Shown in pieces: positions 1 to 6,136 of a DNA stretch of 8,470 nucleotides. The position numbers and the translations under genes were made by a program. Each line of letters starts with the position of its first letter. Within the stretch, counting starts at the first letter, position 1. The DNA is from DASUMP01 sp036277635 (lineage in GTDB: Bacteria > Actinomycetota > Acidimicrobiia > IMCC26256 > PALSA-610), in the NCBI GenBank assembly GCA_036277635.1, contig DASUMP010000061.1, positions 1-8,470 on the forward strand. The letters run 5' to 3'. Under the pieces are notes generated by a model. The model worked only from the letters and a program-made list of their open reading frames with translations. It was not told the origin of the DNA and did not search any database.

Positions 1-20
1 ATCGCTGCAATGGACGAGGG

Positions 21-1244
21 TTACGGGATGTGGATGCCGGAGATGGCGCGGGCGACGACGAGACGCTGGATCTCGGAGGTGCCTTCGAAGATCGTGTAGA
101 TCTTCGAGTCGCGGTGCCACTGCTCGACGGGGTGGTCCTTCACGTAGCCGGCGCCGCCGAGGATCTGGATCGCTTCCTCGGTGGCCTTGACCGCCACTTC
201 GCCGGCGTAGAGCTTGCTCATCGAGCCTTCGCCGGCGGTGAACTGCTTGCCGGTCGCGGCCATCCAGCACGCCCGCCACACGAGGAGTCGGGCCGCGTCG
301 ATCTGCATGCGCATGTCGGCGAGCTTGAACGCGATGGCCTGGTTCTCGATGATCGTGCGGCCGAACGCCTTGCGCTCCTTCGCGTACTCGAGTGCGTACT
401 CGTAGGCGGCCCGCGCGATGCCGAGCGCCTGCGCTCCCACGAGCGGACGGCTGGCCTCGAACGTGCTCATCGCGGCCTGCACGCGCGAGCTCTTGCCCTC
501 GCGAGCACGCGCGAGGCGCTCGTCGAGCTTCTCCTTGCCGCCGAGCAGGCACCGGCCGGGGACGCGCACGTCGTCGAGCACGACCTCGGCGGTGTGCGAC
601 GCGCGGATGCCCATCTTCGAGAACTTCTGCCCCTGGGTGAGACCCGGGGTGCCGGGCGGCACCACGAAGCTCGCGTGGCCCCGCGCCTTGAGCTCGGGCT
701 CGACCGCGGCGACGACGACGTGCACGTTGGGCACGCGGTCGATGCCGCCGTTGGTGATCCACGTCTTGGTGCCGTTCAGCACCCACTCGTCGGTCGCTTC
801 GTCGTAGACGGCGCGCGTGCGCAGCGACGAGACGTCGGAGCCGGCGTCGGGTTCGCTCACCGCGAACGACGCGACGTGGATGTCGTCGGCGGTCCCGAAG
901 CACTCGGGCACCCACTCGGCGATCTGTTCGGGCGTGCCGTTGCCGACGATGCCCGAGACGCCGAGGGTCGTGCCCATGAGCGCGAGCGTGATGCCCGCGT
1001 CGCCCCAGCTGAGCTCTTCGGAGATCATCGGGAACGTGATACCGGTGGGGTCACCGAACGCGTTGGCGATGAACTCCCACGAGTACAGCCCGATCTTGGC
1101 GGCCTCCTCGATGATCGGCCACGGCGTCTCCTCCCGCTCGTCCCACTCGGGCGCGGCGGGCCGGATGACGTCGGCCGCGAAGTCGTGCACCCATTTCTGG
1201 AGCTGGAGCTGGTCCTCGGTGAGATCGAGGGAGAAGTCGGCCAT
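21..1244 (-). CDS. Acyl-CoA dehydrogenase family protein (complete)
   Basis: Flavoprotein predicted to introduce an alpha,beta double bond into an acyl-CoA, passing electrons to electron-transfer flavoprotein, in the cytoplasm. The protein is 407 residues, slightly longer than the roughly 380-400 usual for the family. The N-terminal helical domain runs to about residue 120. The FAD/substrate signature ASFAVSEPDAGSD lies at 125-137 and WITNGG at 162-167. The C-terminal helical domain contains RKAFGR, GGAGYVKDHP and IFEGTSEIQRL; the Glu of FEGT (residue 387) aligns with the catalytic base of medium-chain type enzymes. I chose the ATG at 1244 because GAGGAG lies 8 bases upstream and the protein starts directly with the typical N-terminal helix (DLTEDQLQLQKW). 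The frame stays open to 1769 but that extension is arginine-rich, low-complexity sequence antisense to the next gene. Substrate chain length cannot be read from the sequence. The family call is very secure. Confidence 0.96.
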   Translation of the reverse strand: MADFSLDLTEDQLQLQKWVHDFAADVIRPAAPEWDEREETPWPIIEEAAKIGLYSWEFIANAFGDPTGITFPMISEELSWGDAGITLALMGTTLGVSGIVGNGTPEQIAEWVPECFGTADDIHVASFAVSEPDAGSDVSSLRTRAVYDEATDEWVLNGTKTWITNGGIDRVPNVHVVVAAVEPELKARGHASFVVPPGTPGLTQGQKFSKMGIRASHTAEVVLDDVRVPGRCLLGGKEKLDERLARAREGKSSRVQAAMSTFEASRPLVGAQALGIARAAYEYALEYAKERKAFGRTIIENQAIAFKLADMRMQIDAARLLVWRACWMAATGKQFTAGEGSMSKLYAGEVAVKATEEAIQILGGAGYVKDHPVEQWHRDSKIYTIFEGTSEIQRLVVARAISGIHIP

Positions 1245-1252
1245 CGGGGAGT

Positions 1253-1258
1253 CTCCTC
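1253..1258 (-). promoter_or_regulatory. Ribosome binding site of the acyl-CoA dehydrogenase
   Basis: On the minus strand GAGGAG lies 8 bases before the ATG at 1244. It is the clearest Shine-Dalgarno match in the window and fixes that start against the longer open frame. Confidence 0.8.
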
Positions 1259-1286
1259 GGTGCGCCCGGTGCTGCCAGGGTCGGAA

Positions 1287-1308
1287 GTTACCGCCTGGTA
1301 ACCCCAGG
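1287..1308. promoter_or_regulatory. Two overlapping inverted repeats, candidate operator
   Basis: GTTACC-GCCT-GGTAAC (1287-1302) is a perfect 6-bp inverted repeat with a 4-base spacer. CCTGG-TAACC-CCAGG (1294-1308) is a second, overlapping perfect 5-bp repeat. They lie 42 bases upstream of the acyl-CoA dehydrogenase start, in the divergent intergenic region. On the minus strand TAACTT (1285-1290) overlaps the first repeat and could be a -10 element, but I see no convincing -35. Position and symmetry suit a dimeric repressor, for instance a TetR- or GntR-family regulator of acyl-CoA metabolism. This is inference; no regulator gene is in the window. Confidence 0.4.
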
Positions 1309-1408
1309 ATACCCGCTGCCTGCGCCGACTCCGAACGCGCGGCTTCTCCGCGTCTTTCAAGCGGCCCGGTGTCGGTGCCGATCCTTGTGGTGTCCGCTCC
1401 GCACCGCC

Positions 1409-1415
1409 AAGGGGG
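1409..1415 (+). promoter_or_regulatory. Possible ribosome binding site of the M23 peptidase gene
   Basis: AAGGGGG ends 6 bases before an in-frame ATC codon at 1422. That codon begins a textbook signal peptide. No comparable site precedes the first standard start codon (GTG at 1461). If this site is used, translation begins at about 1422 rather than 1461. Confidence 0.4.
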
Positions 1416-1460
1416 CCCCCGATCCGTCGCGCACTCGCCTCGCTGTCCACGGTCGTCGTC

Positions 1461-2816
1461 GTGTGCGCGCTGCTCGTCGCGCCCGCGACGAGCGCCGGTG
1501 CCGACGGTGATCCCGTCGACGGTCCGCTCTACCGGCGCATCCGCTTCCCGGTGCAGGGCACGGTCACCTACTGGGACGACTTCGGCGTGTGCCGCGACGG
1601 GTGCAGTCGTACGCACCAGGGCAACGATCTCATGGGCACGCGGCTGATGCCCCTCGTCGCCGCGGCGAGCGGGACCGTGTCGTACCTCAAGGTCGACTCG
1701 CCGACGACGCGCTCGGGGAACATGGTCACGATCCGCGACAGCGCGGGCTGGACCTACTCCTACATGCACGTCAACAACGACACGCCGGGCACCGACGACG
1801 GCGCGAACCCCGCGCAGTGGCGCTTCGGTCCGGGCATCACGCTCGGCGCGACGGTCACCGCCGGCCAGCTGGTCGGGTACATGGGCGACAGCGGCAACGC
1901 CGAGGGCACGTCACCGCACCTGCACTTCGAGATCGCGAAGCCCGACGGCACCGAGATCTCGCCGTACACGAGCCTTCGCCTCGCGCAGGGCCTGCCGGCG
2001 TACAACCGATGCCGATACGACTCGAACCCGAAGCGCACGCCGAGCAGCGCCGGCGGTACCGGGTACTGGGTGCTCGCGGCGAACGGAAACGTCTACCCGT
2101 TCGGCACCGCGGTGCTCTACGGCGCGACGCGCAACGCGACGACCGGCGGCCCGGTCGGACTCGCGAGCACGCCGACCGGCGAGGGCTACTGGATCGTGGA
2201 CGCGCGCGGGAACGTGTCCACCTACGGCGACGCGAGCTTCTACGGGTCGACGGCCGACCTCGCGCTCGACCGTCCGATCTTCTCGTTGACGCCGACGCCG
2301 ACGGGCAAGGGCTACTGGCTGCTCGCGAGCGACGGCGGCGTGTTCAGCTTCGGCGACGCGAAGTTCCACGGCTCGACCGGTGGCATGCGCCTGAACGCGC
2401 CGGTCGTGGGCATGGCGCGCACCGCCGACGGTGGTGGCTATTGGCTCGTCGCGCGCGACGGCGGCGTGTTCAGCTTCGGCGACGCCGCGTTCCACGGCTC
2501 GACCGGCAACCTGAGGTTGGACGAGCCGGTGAACAGCATGGTGCCGAGCGCGACCGGCGCTGGTTACCTGTTGCTCGCCGACGACGGCGGCACGTTCGCG
2601 TTCGGCGACGTCGTGTTCCGCGGCTCGCTGCCCGGCATCGGGTTGTGCGCGTGGTCCGACGGCGTCGCGGTCGTCCCGACGAACACCGGGAACGGCTACT
2701 GGATCGCCCAGGCCGACGGCCGCCTCCGCGCGTTCGGCGACGCCCGCCACTTCGGCGACCTCGCGGCCAGCGCGCTGCGCCCCGTGTCGATCGCGGTGGT
2801 CCCCACCGCGCCCTGA
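1461..2816 (+). CDS. Secreted M23 family metallopeptidase with C-terminal GYW repeats
   Basis: Predicted zinc endopeptidase of the LytM/lysostaphin type that cuts peptidoglycan cross-links outside the membrane, or a non-catalytic relative. Numbered from GTG 1461 (451 residues), the M23 domain spans about 28-175 and keeps the full metal set: His52 and Asp56 (HQGND), and HLH at 153-155, plus the conserved YMH (His103). Residues 201-451 are six repeats of 41-44 residues. There is no LysM or SH3 domain. The start is uncertain. GTG 1461 leaves only the end of a signal peptide (CALLVAPATSAGA). The same frame upstream reads RRALASLSTVVVV, giving a complete n-region and hydrophobic core if translation starts near 1422, but no ATG, GTG or TTG exists in frame between the stop at 1299 and 1461. 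Either an unusual start codon is used or there is a base error or indel, possibly in the G5C5 run at 1411-1420. The family is secure, the start is not. Confidence 0.88.
   Translation: MCALLVAPATSAGADGDPVDGPLYRRIRFPVQGTVTYWDDFGVCRDGCSRTHQGNDLMGTRLMPLVAAASGTVSYLKVDSPTTRSGNMVTIRDSAGWTYSYMHVNNDTPGTDDGANPAQWRFGPGITLGATVTAGQLVGYMGDSGNAEGTSPHLHFEIAKPDGTEISPYTSLRLAQGLPAYNRCRYDSNPKRTPSSAGGTGYWVLAANGNVYPFGTAVLYGATRNATTGGPVGLASTPTGEGYWIVDARGNVSTYGDASFYGSTADLALDRPIFSLTPTPTGKGYWLLASDGGVFSFGDAKFHGSTGGMRLNAPVVGMARTADGGGYWLVARDGGVFSFGDAAFHGSTGNLRLDEPVNSMVPSATGAGYLLLADDGGTFAFGDVVFRGSLPGIGLCAWSDGVAVVPTNTGNGYWIAQADGRLRAFGDARHFGDLAASALRPVSIAVVPTAP
2061..2813 (+). repeat. Six tandem GYW/FGDA protein repeats (41-44 codons each)
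   Basis: Units begin at residues 201, 242, 284, 326, 368 and 412 of the M23 protein. The consensus is G-Y-W-L-(L/V)-A-x-D-G-G-V-F-S-F-G-D-A-x-F-H-G-S-T-G, followed by a variable P-V/I segment and a P-T/A-T/D-G linker. Units 3 and 4 are nearly identical: the 29 bases at 2331-2359 recur exactly at 2457-2485 and the 17 bases at 2364-2380 recur at 2490-2506, an offset of 126 bases. Units 1 and 6 are most diverged. Six short, aromatic-rich units could form a beta-propeller-like wall-binding or adhesion module. That fold is inference. Confidence 0.85.
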
Positions 2817-2852
2817 CGGCGGGCGCCCTCCGCCGGGTGCCATCATCGGCCC

Positions 2853-3335
2853 ATGGCCGAGGTGCAGCAGACCGACCTGCCCGGCGTCGGCGTCCGCTAC
2901 GAGTTCGTGACGAGCGACGGCGAACGCCTCGGCGTGCTCGTCCACCGCAGCGGCCGTCGCGACGTGCTCCTGTACCGCCGCGACGACCCCGACGAGTGTC
3001 GGGCGGTGGTCGAGCTGGCGGCGCCCGACGCCAACACGTTGGTGGAGCTCCTCGGCGCGTCGCGGGTCAGCGAGCACCTCGGCGAGGTGCAACAGCGCAT
3101 CGCGGGTCTCGCGATCGAATGGCTGCGCGTCGAGCCGAGCTCGCGATGGATCGACACGTCATTGGCCGACGCGCAGGTCCACACGCACACCGGGGTGTCG
3201 ATCGTGGCCATCGTCCGCGACGGCGAGACGATCGTCGCACCCGGTGCCGACGACGAGCTGCGCGCGGGCGACACCGTGGTCGCGGTGGGCACCCCCGAAG
3301 GGATCGAGCTGTTGCGACCGGCGCTGCGCGGCTGA
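2853..3335 (+). CDS. KhtT-like regulatory subunit of a CPA2 cation:proton antiporter (RCK_C/TrkA-C domain)
   Basis: 160-residue cytoplasmic protein predicted to bind and gate the antiporter encoded one base downstream, as Bacillus KhtT does for KhtU. The N-terminal part (about 1-75) has the KhtT-type pattern ETDLPGVG-like start (QTDLPGVGVRYEF), a GERLGVLVHRSGRRDVLLY strand pair and DDPDE. The C-terminal part (about 90-160) is a TrkA_C/RCK_C domain, recognisable by GVSIVAIVRDGETIVAPGAD and LRAGDTVVAVGTPEG. There is no RCK_N Rossmann domain, so NAD(H) is not the expected ligand; in the family, RCK_C domains sense small ligands such as cyclic-di-AMP, but the ligand here is unknown. The ATG at 2853 starts exactly at the conserved N terminus, yet has no clear Shine-Dalgarno. 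Length matches the family's usual 160-165. Confidence 0.85.
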   Translation: MAEVQQTDLPGVGVRYEFVTSDGERLGVLVHRSGRRDVLLYRRDDPDECRAVVELAAPDANTLVELLGASRVSEHLGEVQQRIAGLAIEWLRVEPSSRWIDTSLADAQVHTHTGVSIVAIVRDGETIVAPGADDELRAGDTVVAVGTPEGIELLRPALRG

Positions 3336-3336
3336 C

Positions 3337-4521
3337 GTGCTCGCGGCGGGTGGAACCGATGCGACGGCGTTCATCGAGCTCGGCGCGATCGTGCTCGGAT
3401 TGGCCGTGCTCGCGCGCATCGCGGAACGCGCGGGGTTCAGCCCGATCCCGCTGTACCTGCTGGCGGGTCTGTTCTTCGGCGACGGCGGGTTCCACCAGCT
3501 CGACGTGTCGGAGGACTTCCTCGACCTCACCTCGCAGATCGGCGTGGTGCTCCTCTTGCTCGCACTCGGACTCGAGTACACGGCCGACGAGCTGCGCCGG
3601 ACCCTGCGCAGCGGGCTCCGCGACGGCGCCGTCGACCTCGTGGCGAACGCGCTGCCCGGCCTCGCCGCGGGGATCCTGCTCGGGTGGGGCGGCAAGGAGA
3701 CGTTGCTGCTCGCCGGCGTCACGACGATCTCGTCGTCGGGCGTGATCGCGAAGGTCCTCGCCGACTTCGGCCGGTACGGCAACCGGGAGACCCCGACCGT
3801 CCTGTCGATCCTCGTGCTCGAGGACCTCGCGATGGCCGCGTACCTCCCGCTCGTCGGGGTCGTGCTCGCCGGCACGTCGTTGCTCGCGGGGATGGTGTCG
3901 CTCGCCGTCGCGATCAGCGTCGTCGTGATCGTGCTGCTGTTCGCGATCCGTTCGGGACACGTGGTCACCCGACTGCTCGCCAGCCGTTCCGACGAGGCGC
4001 TCCTGCTCGGACTCCTCGGATCGACCCTCCTCGTCGGCGGGCTCGCCGAACAGGCCGGCGTGTCGGCCGCGGTCGGCGCGTTCCTCGTGGGGATCGCGGT
4101 GTCGGGACCGGTGCAAGAACGCGCGAGCGAGCTCGTACAGCCGCTGCGCGACCTGTTCGCGGCGATCTTCTTCCTGGTGTTCGCGCTGCGCATCGATCCC
4201 GGCGACCTCCCGCCCGTCGCGTTCGCCGCGATCGCGCTCGCCGTCGTCAGCGCGATCACGAAGTTCGGGAGCGCCTGGTACTCCACGACGCGCGCCGGCA
4301 TCGGCGTGCGGGGACGCACCCGTGCCGCCACGGTGCTCATCTCCCGGGGCGAGTTCTCGATCGTCATCGCCGAGCTCGGGACCGTCGCCGGGCTCGATCC
4401 GCGCCTCGCAGCCCTCGCGGCGGGCTACGTGCTCGTCCTCGCGTCGGCGGGTCCGATCCTCACGCGCTACGCCGACCCGATCGGCGAGCGACTCCAGGCG
4501 CGTACGCTCCGCCGCGCATGA
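3337..4521 (+). CDS. CPA2 family cation:proton antiporter, KhtU/Kef-like membrane subunit
   Basis: Integral membrane antiporter of 394 residues, predicted to exchange K+ (or Na+) for protons. It is hydrophobic throughout with about 11-12 possible membrane segments. Family landmarks are IPLYLLAGLFFGDGG (about 37-51), LLLLALGLEY, the TTISSSGVIAKVLADFG segment, LVLEDLA with Glu162-Asp163 at the position of the CPA2 'QD' ion-site motif, GAFLVGIAVSG, and ISRGEFSIVIAELG near the C terminus. The protein ends after the membrane domain with no fused RCK_N/TrkA domain, matching the separate KhtT-like subunit upstream. I chose GTG 3337, one base after the khtT-like stop, since it precedes the first membrane segment; the frame is open further upstream but there overlaps the previous gene. 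The tight spacing implies translational coupling. Its stop overlaps the next start as ATGA. Which cation is transported cannot be told. Confidence 0.88.
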   Translation: MLAAGGTDATAFIELGAIVLGLAVLARIAERAGFSPIPLYLLAGLFFGDGGFHQLDVSEDFLDLTSQIGVVLLLLALGLEYTADELRRTLRSGLRDGAVDLVANALPGLAAGILLGWGGKETLLLAGVTTISSSGVIAKVLADFGRYGNRETPTVLSILVLEDLAMAAYLPLVGVVLAGTSLLAGMVSLAVAISVVVIVLLFAIRSGHVVTRLLASRSDEALLLGLLGSTLLVGGLAEQAGVSAAVGAFLVGIAVSGPVQERASELVQPLRDLFAAIFFLVFALRIDPGDLPPVAFAAIALAVVSAITKFGSAWYSTTRAGIGVRGRTRAATVLISRGEFSIVIAELGTVAGLDPRLAALAAGYVLVLASAGPILTRYADPIGERLQARTLRRA

Positions 4522-5702
4522 CAGACGGCGCACGACTCTCGGGACGCGCGGCGATCGTCGGGATCGGCGAGACCGACTACGTCCGCGGCTCGCCCCACCT
4601 GCCCGTCGAGCTGATGCTCGACGCGGCCACGACCGCGATCGCCGACGCGGGCCTCGCGGTGCGAGACATCGACGGCATCGTGCCGCCGCCGGGCTACACG
4701 AGCTGCGAGGAGCTCGCGGCCGAGCTCGGGATCGAGCACCTGCGGTTCGCGACGACCGTGCACATGGGCGGCGCGAGCCCCGTCGCCGCGTTGCAGCACG
4801 CCGCGCTCGCAGTCGCCAGCGGCATCGCCCGCCACGTGCTCGTGGTGGTCGGGTGGAACGGCTATTCGGCGTTCCGGTCGCGGCCCGGGGTGCCCGTCCC
4901 CCGCCGCGGTCTCGACGCGACGATCGTCGACCCGCTCCTCGACTTCTGCGTGCCGTACGGCGCGCGCGCCGCGGCGCAGCTCTACGGCTGGATCGCGATG
5001 CGCCACCAACAGCGCTACGGCACGCTCGCCACCGACACGGGCGAGATCGCGTTGCTGTGCCGCGAGCACGCGCACCACAACGACCGGGCGTTGATGCGGG
5101 GCATACCGCTCACCATGGACGACTACCTCACCGCGCCGTGGGTGTCGGAGCCGTTCCGCCGCTACGACTGCTGCCTCGAGACCGACTGCGCGGCCGCAGT
5201 CGTCGTCACGACCGTCGAGCGCGCGCGCGACCTCCCGCGCCCGCCCGCGGTGATCCTGGGCGTCGCCGAAGGGCATCCGCACCCCGCCGACGACATCCCG
5301 AACCGTCCCGACCCGTTCCACATCGGACTCACCGACGCCGCACCGGTCGCGCTCGGGATGGCGGGCGTGCGCGCCGACGAGGTCGACTTCTTGGAGGTGT
5401 ACGACTGCTTCACCTACGTCGTGCTGTTGCAGCTCGAAGCGCTCGGGCTCTGCGGACGCGGCGAGGCCGGCGCGCTCGTGCGCGACGGGCGCTTCCGGCT
5501 CGGCGGCGCGCTCCCGCTGAACACGCACGGCGGGCTGCTGTCACAGGGGCACATGTGGGGCATGAACCACGTGGTCGAAGCCGTGCGCCAGCTGCGCGGC
5601 GATGCGGGCGGAGCGCAGGTGCCCGACGCGGCGCTCGGACTCGTCACCGGATGGGGCGACTTCGGCGACGGGAGCGTGGCCGTGCTCGGACGCGACCGGT
5701 GA
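4518..5702 (+). CDS. Thiolase-fold acyl-CoA protein (SCP-x/Ltp2-like) lacking both catalytic cysteines
   Basis: 394-residue member of the thiolase superfamily, in the 'lipid-transfer protein/SCP2 thiolase-like' branch. The N-terminal thiolase half starts with AAIVGIGETDY (11-21). The C-terminal half carries VDFLEVYDCFTYVVL, then LNTHGG (334-339) and GHMWG with His345 at the thiolase active-site histidine. At the nucleophilic Cys position the protein reads VHMGGAS (81-87), with no Cys. At the second Cys position, normally CxGGG, it reads TGWGD (377-381). Loss of both cysteines argues against ordinary thiolysis or condensation. Relatives such as Ltp2 work as retro-aldolases on CoA thioesters bound to a DUF35 partner, and a DUF35 gene follows 7 bases downstream. 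ATG 4518 overlaps the antiporter stop (ATGA), so translational coupling is likely. The fold is secure; the reaction and substrate are unknown. Confidence 0.87.
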   Translation: MTDGARLSGRAAIVGIGETDYVRGSPHLPVELMLDAATTAIADAGLAVRDIDGIVPPPGYTSCEELAAELGIEHLRFATTVHMGGASPVAALQHAALAVASGIARHVLVVVGWNGYSAFRSRPGVPVPRRGLDATIVDPLLDFCVPYGARAAAQLYGWIAMRHQQRYGTLATDTGEIALLCREHAHHNDRALMRGIPLTMDDYLTAPWVSEPFRRYDCCLETDCAAAVVVTTVERARDLPRPPAVILGVAEGHPHPADDIPNRPDPFHIGLTDAAPVALGMAGVRADEVDFLEVYDCFTYVVLLQLEALGLCGRGEAGALVRDGRFRLGGALPLNTHGGLLSQGHMWGMNHVVEAVRQLRGDAGGAQVPDAALGLVTGWGDFGDGSVAVLGRDR

Positions 5703-5704
5703 GG
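5699..5704 (+). promoter_or_regulatory. Ribosome binding site of the DUF35 gene
   Basis: GTGAGG overlaps the stop codon of the thiolase-like gene (TGA at 5700-5702) and lies 5 bases before GTG 5710. It supports GTG 5710 over the internal ATG 5722, which has no purine-rich site at a suitable distance. Confidence 0.5.
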
Positions 5705-5709
5705 CGATC

Positions 5710-6126
5710 GTGATCGACCGCATGCTCCCGAACCCGACCGGTCTTGCGGCCGAGTTCTACGCGCACACCGCCAACGGTGAGCTGCGGTTCCAGCGCTGCG
5801 CCGACTGCGCGACGTGGCGCCACCCGCCGCGGCACCGCTGCGGCGCGTGCGGCTCTGCCACCTGGAGCTGGGAGCCGTCGACGCGGCGGGGGCGCGTGTT
5901 CACGTGGACGGTCAGCCACCGCGCGTTCGACCCTGCGTTCGCCGACGCGCTCCCCTACGCCGTCGTCGTCGTCGAGCTGGAGGAGGGGCCGCGCGTCGTC
6001 TGCAACCTCGTGGATCTCGCGCCCGACGAGCTCGCGCTCGACCTGCCCGTCGAGATCGTGATCGAGCGGCGCACCGACGCGATCGGGCTGCTCGACGCGC
6101 GCCCGCTCCCCGCCACCGAGGCGTAA
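5710..6126 (+). CDS. DUF35 / Zn-ribbon OB-fold protein, partner of the thiolase-like enzyme
   Basis: 138-residue protein with the two-part layout of the family. After an N-terminal helix (PNPTGLAAEFYAHTANGELRF, of which 7-27 is the usual 'fW.a..eG.L.lqrC' entry) comes a rubredoxin-like zinc ribbon with Cys30, Cys33, Cys44 and Cys47 (CADC and CGAC). An OB-fold follows from about residue 50 to 125, with GRVFTWTVSHRAF and PYAVVVVELEEGPRVVCNLVD. Such proteins form complexes with thiolase-like enzymes, and the OB-fold is thought to help hold acyl-CoA; ChsH2's DUF35 domain with Ltp2 is the studied case. Here the domain stands alone, without a MaoC fusion. All four zinc ligands are present, so it should be functional. 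It is 7 bases after the thiolase-like stop and 10 before the next gene. Confidence 0.88.
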   Translation: MIDRMLPNPTGLAAEFYAHTANGELRFQRCADCATWRHPPRHRCGACGSATWSWEPSTRRGRVFTWTVSHRAFDPAFADALPYAVVVVELEEGPRVVCNLVDLAPDELALDLPVEIVIERRTDAIGLLDARPLPATEA

Positions 6127-6136
6127 CGTCGGGCGT

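Noticed and set aside
30..1301. Long plus-strand open frame antisense to the acyl-CoA dehydrogenase
   Set aside because: Composition (R, A, D, H, V-rich, no recognisable domain) is that expected of the mirror frame of a GC-rich gene.
1245..1769. Upstream extension of the acyl-CoA dehydrogenase frame on the minus strand (175 extra residues)
   Set aside because: The extension is arginine/histidine-rich, low-complexity and antisense to the M23 gene. A strong Shine-Dalgarno and the family's normal N terminus sit at 1244.
2331..2506. Short direct repeats as a possible CRISPR or mobile-element signature
   Set aside because: They are in frame, 126 bases (42 codons) apart, and explained by the protein repeats. 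Spacing and spacer content are not CRISPR-like.
2817..2835. GC hairpin CGGCGG-N7-CCGCCG right after the M23 stop as an intrinsic terminator
   Set aside because: The stem is only 6 bp, there is no T-run after it, and such matches are frequent by chance at this GC content. It cannot be claimed as a terminator.
3244..3336. N-terminal extension of the antiporter into the khtT-like gene
   Set aside because: The extra 31 residues are out-of-frame translation of the RCK_C domain. GTG 3337 right after the stop gives a normal CPA2 N terminus.
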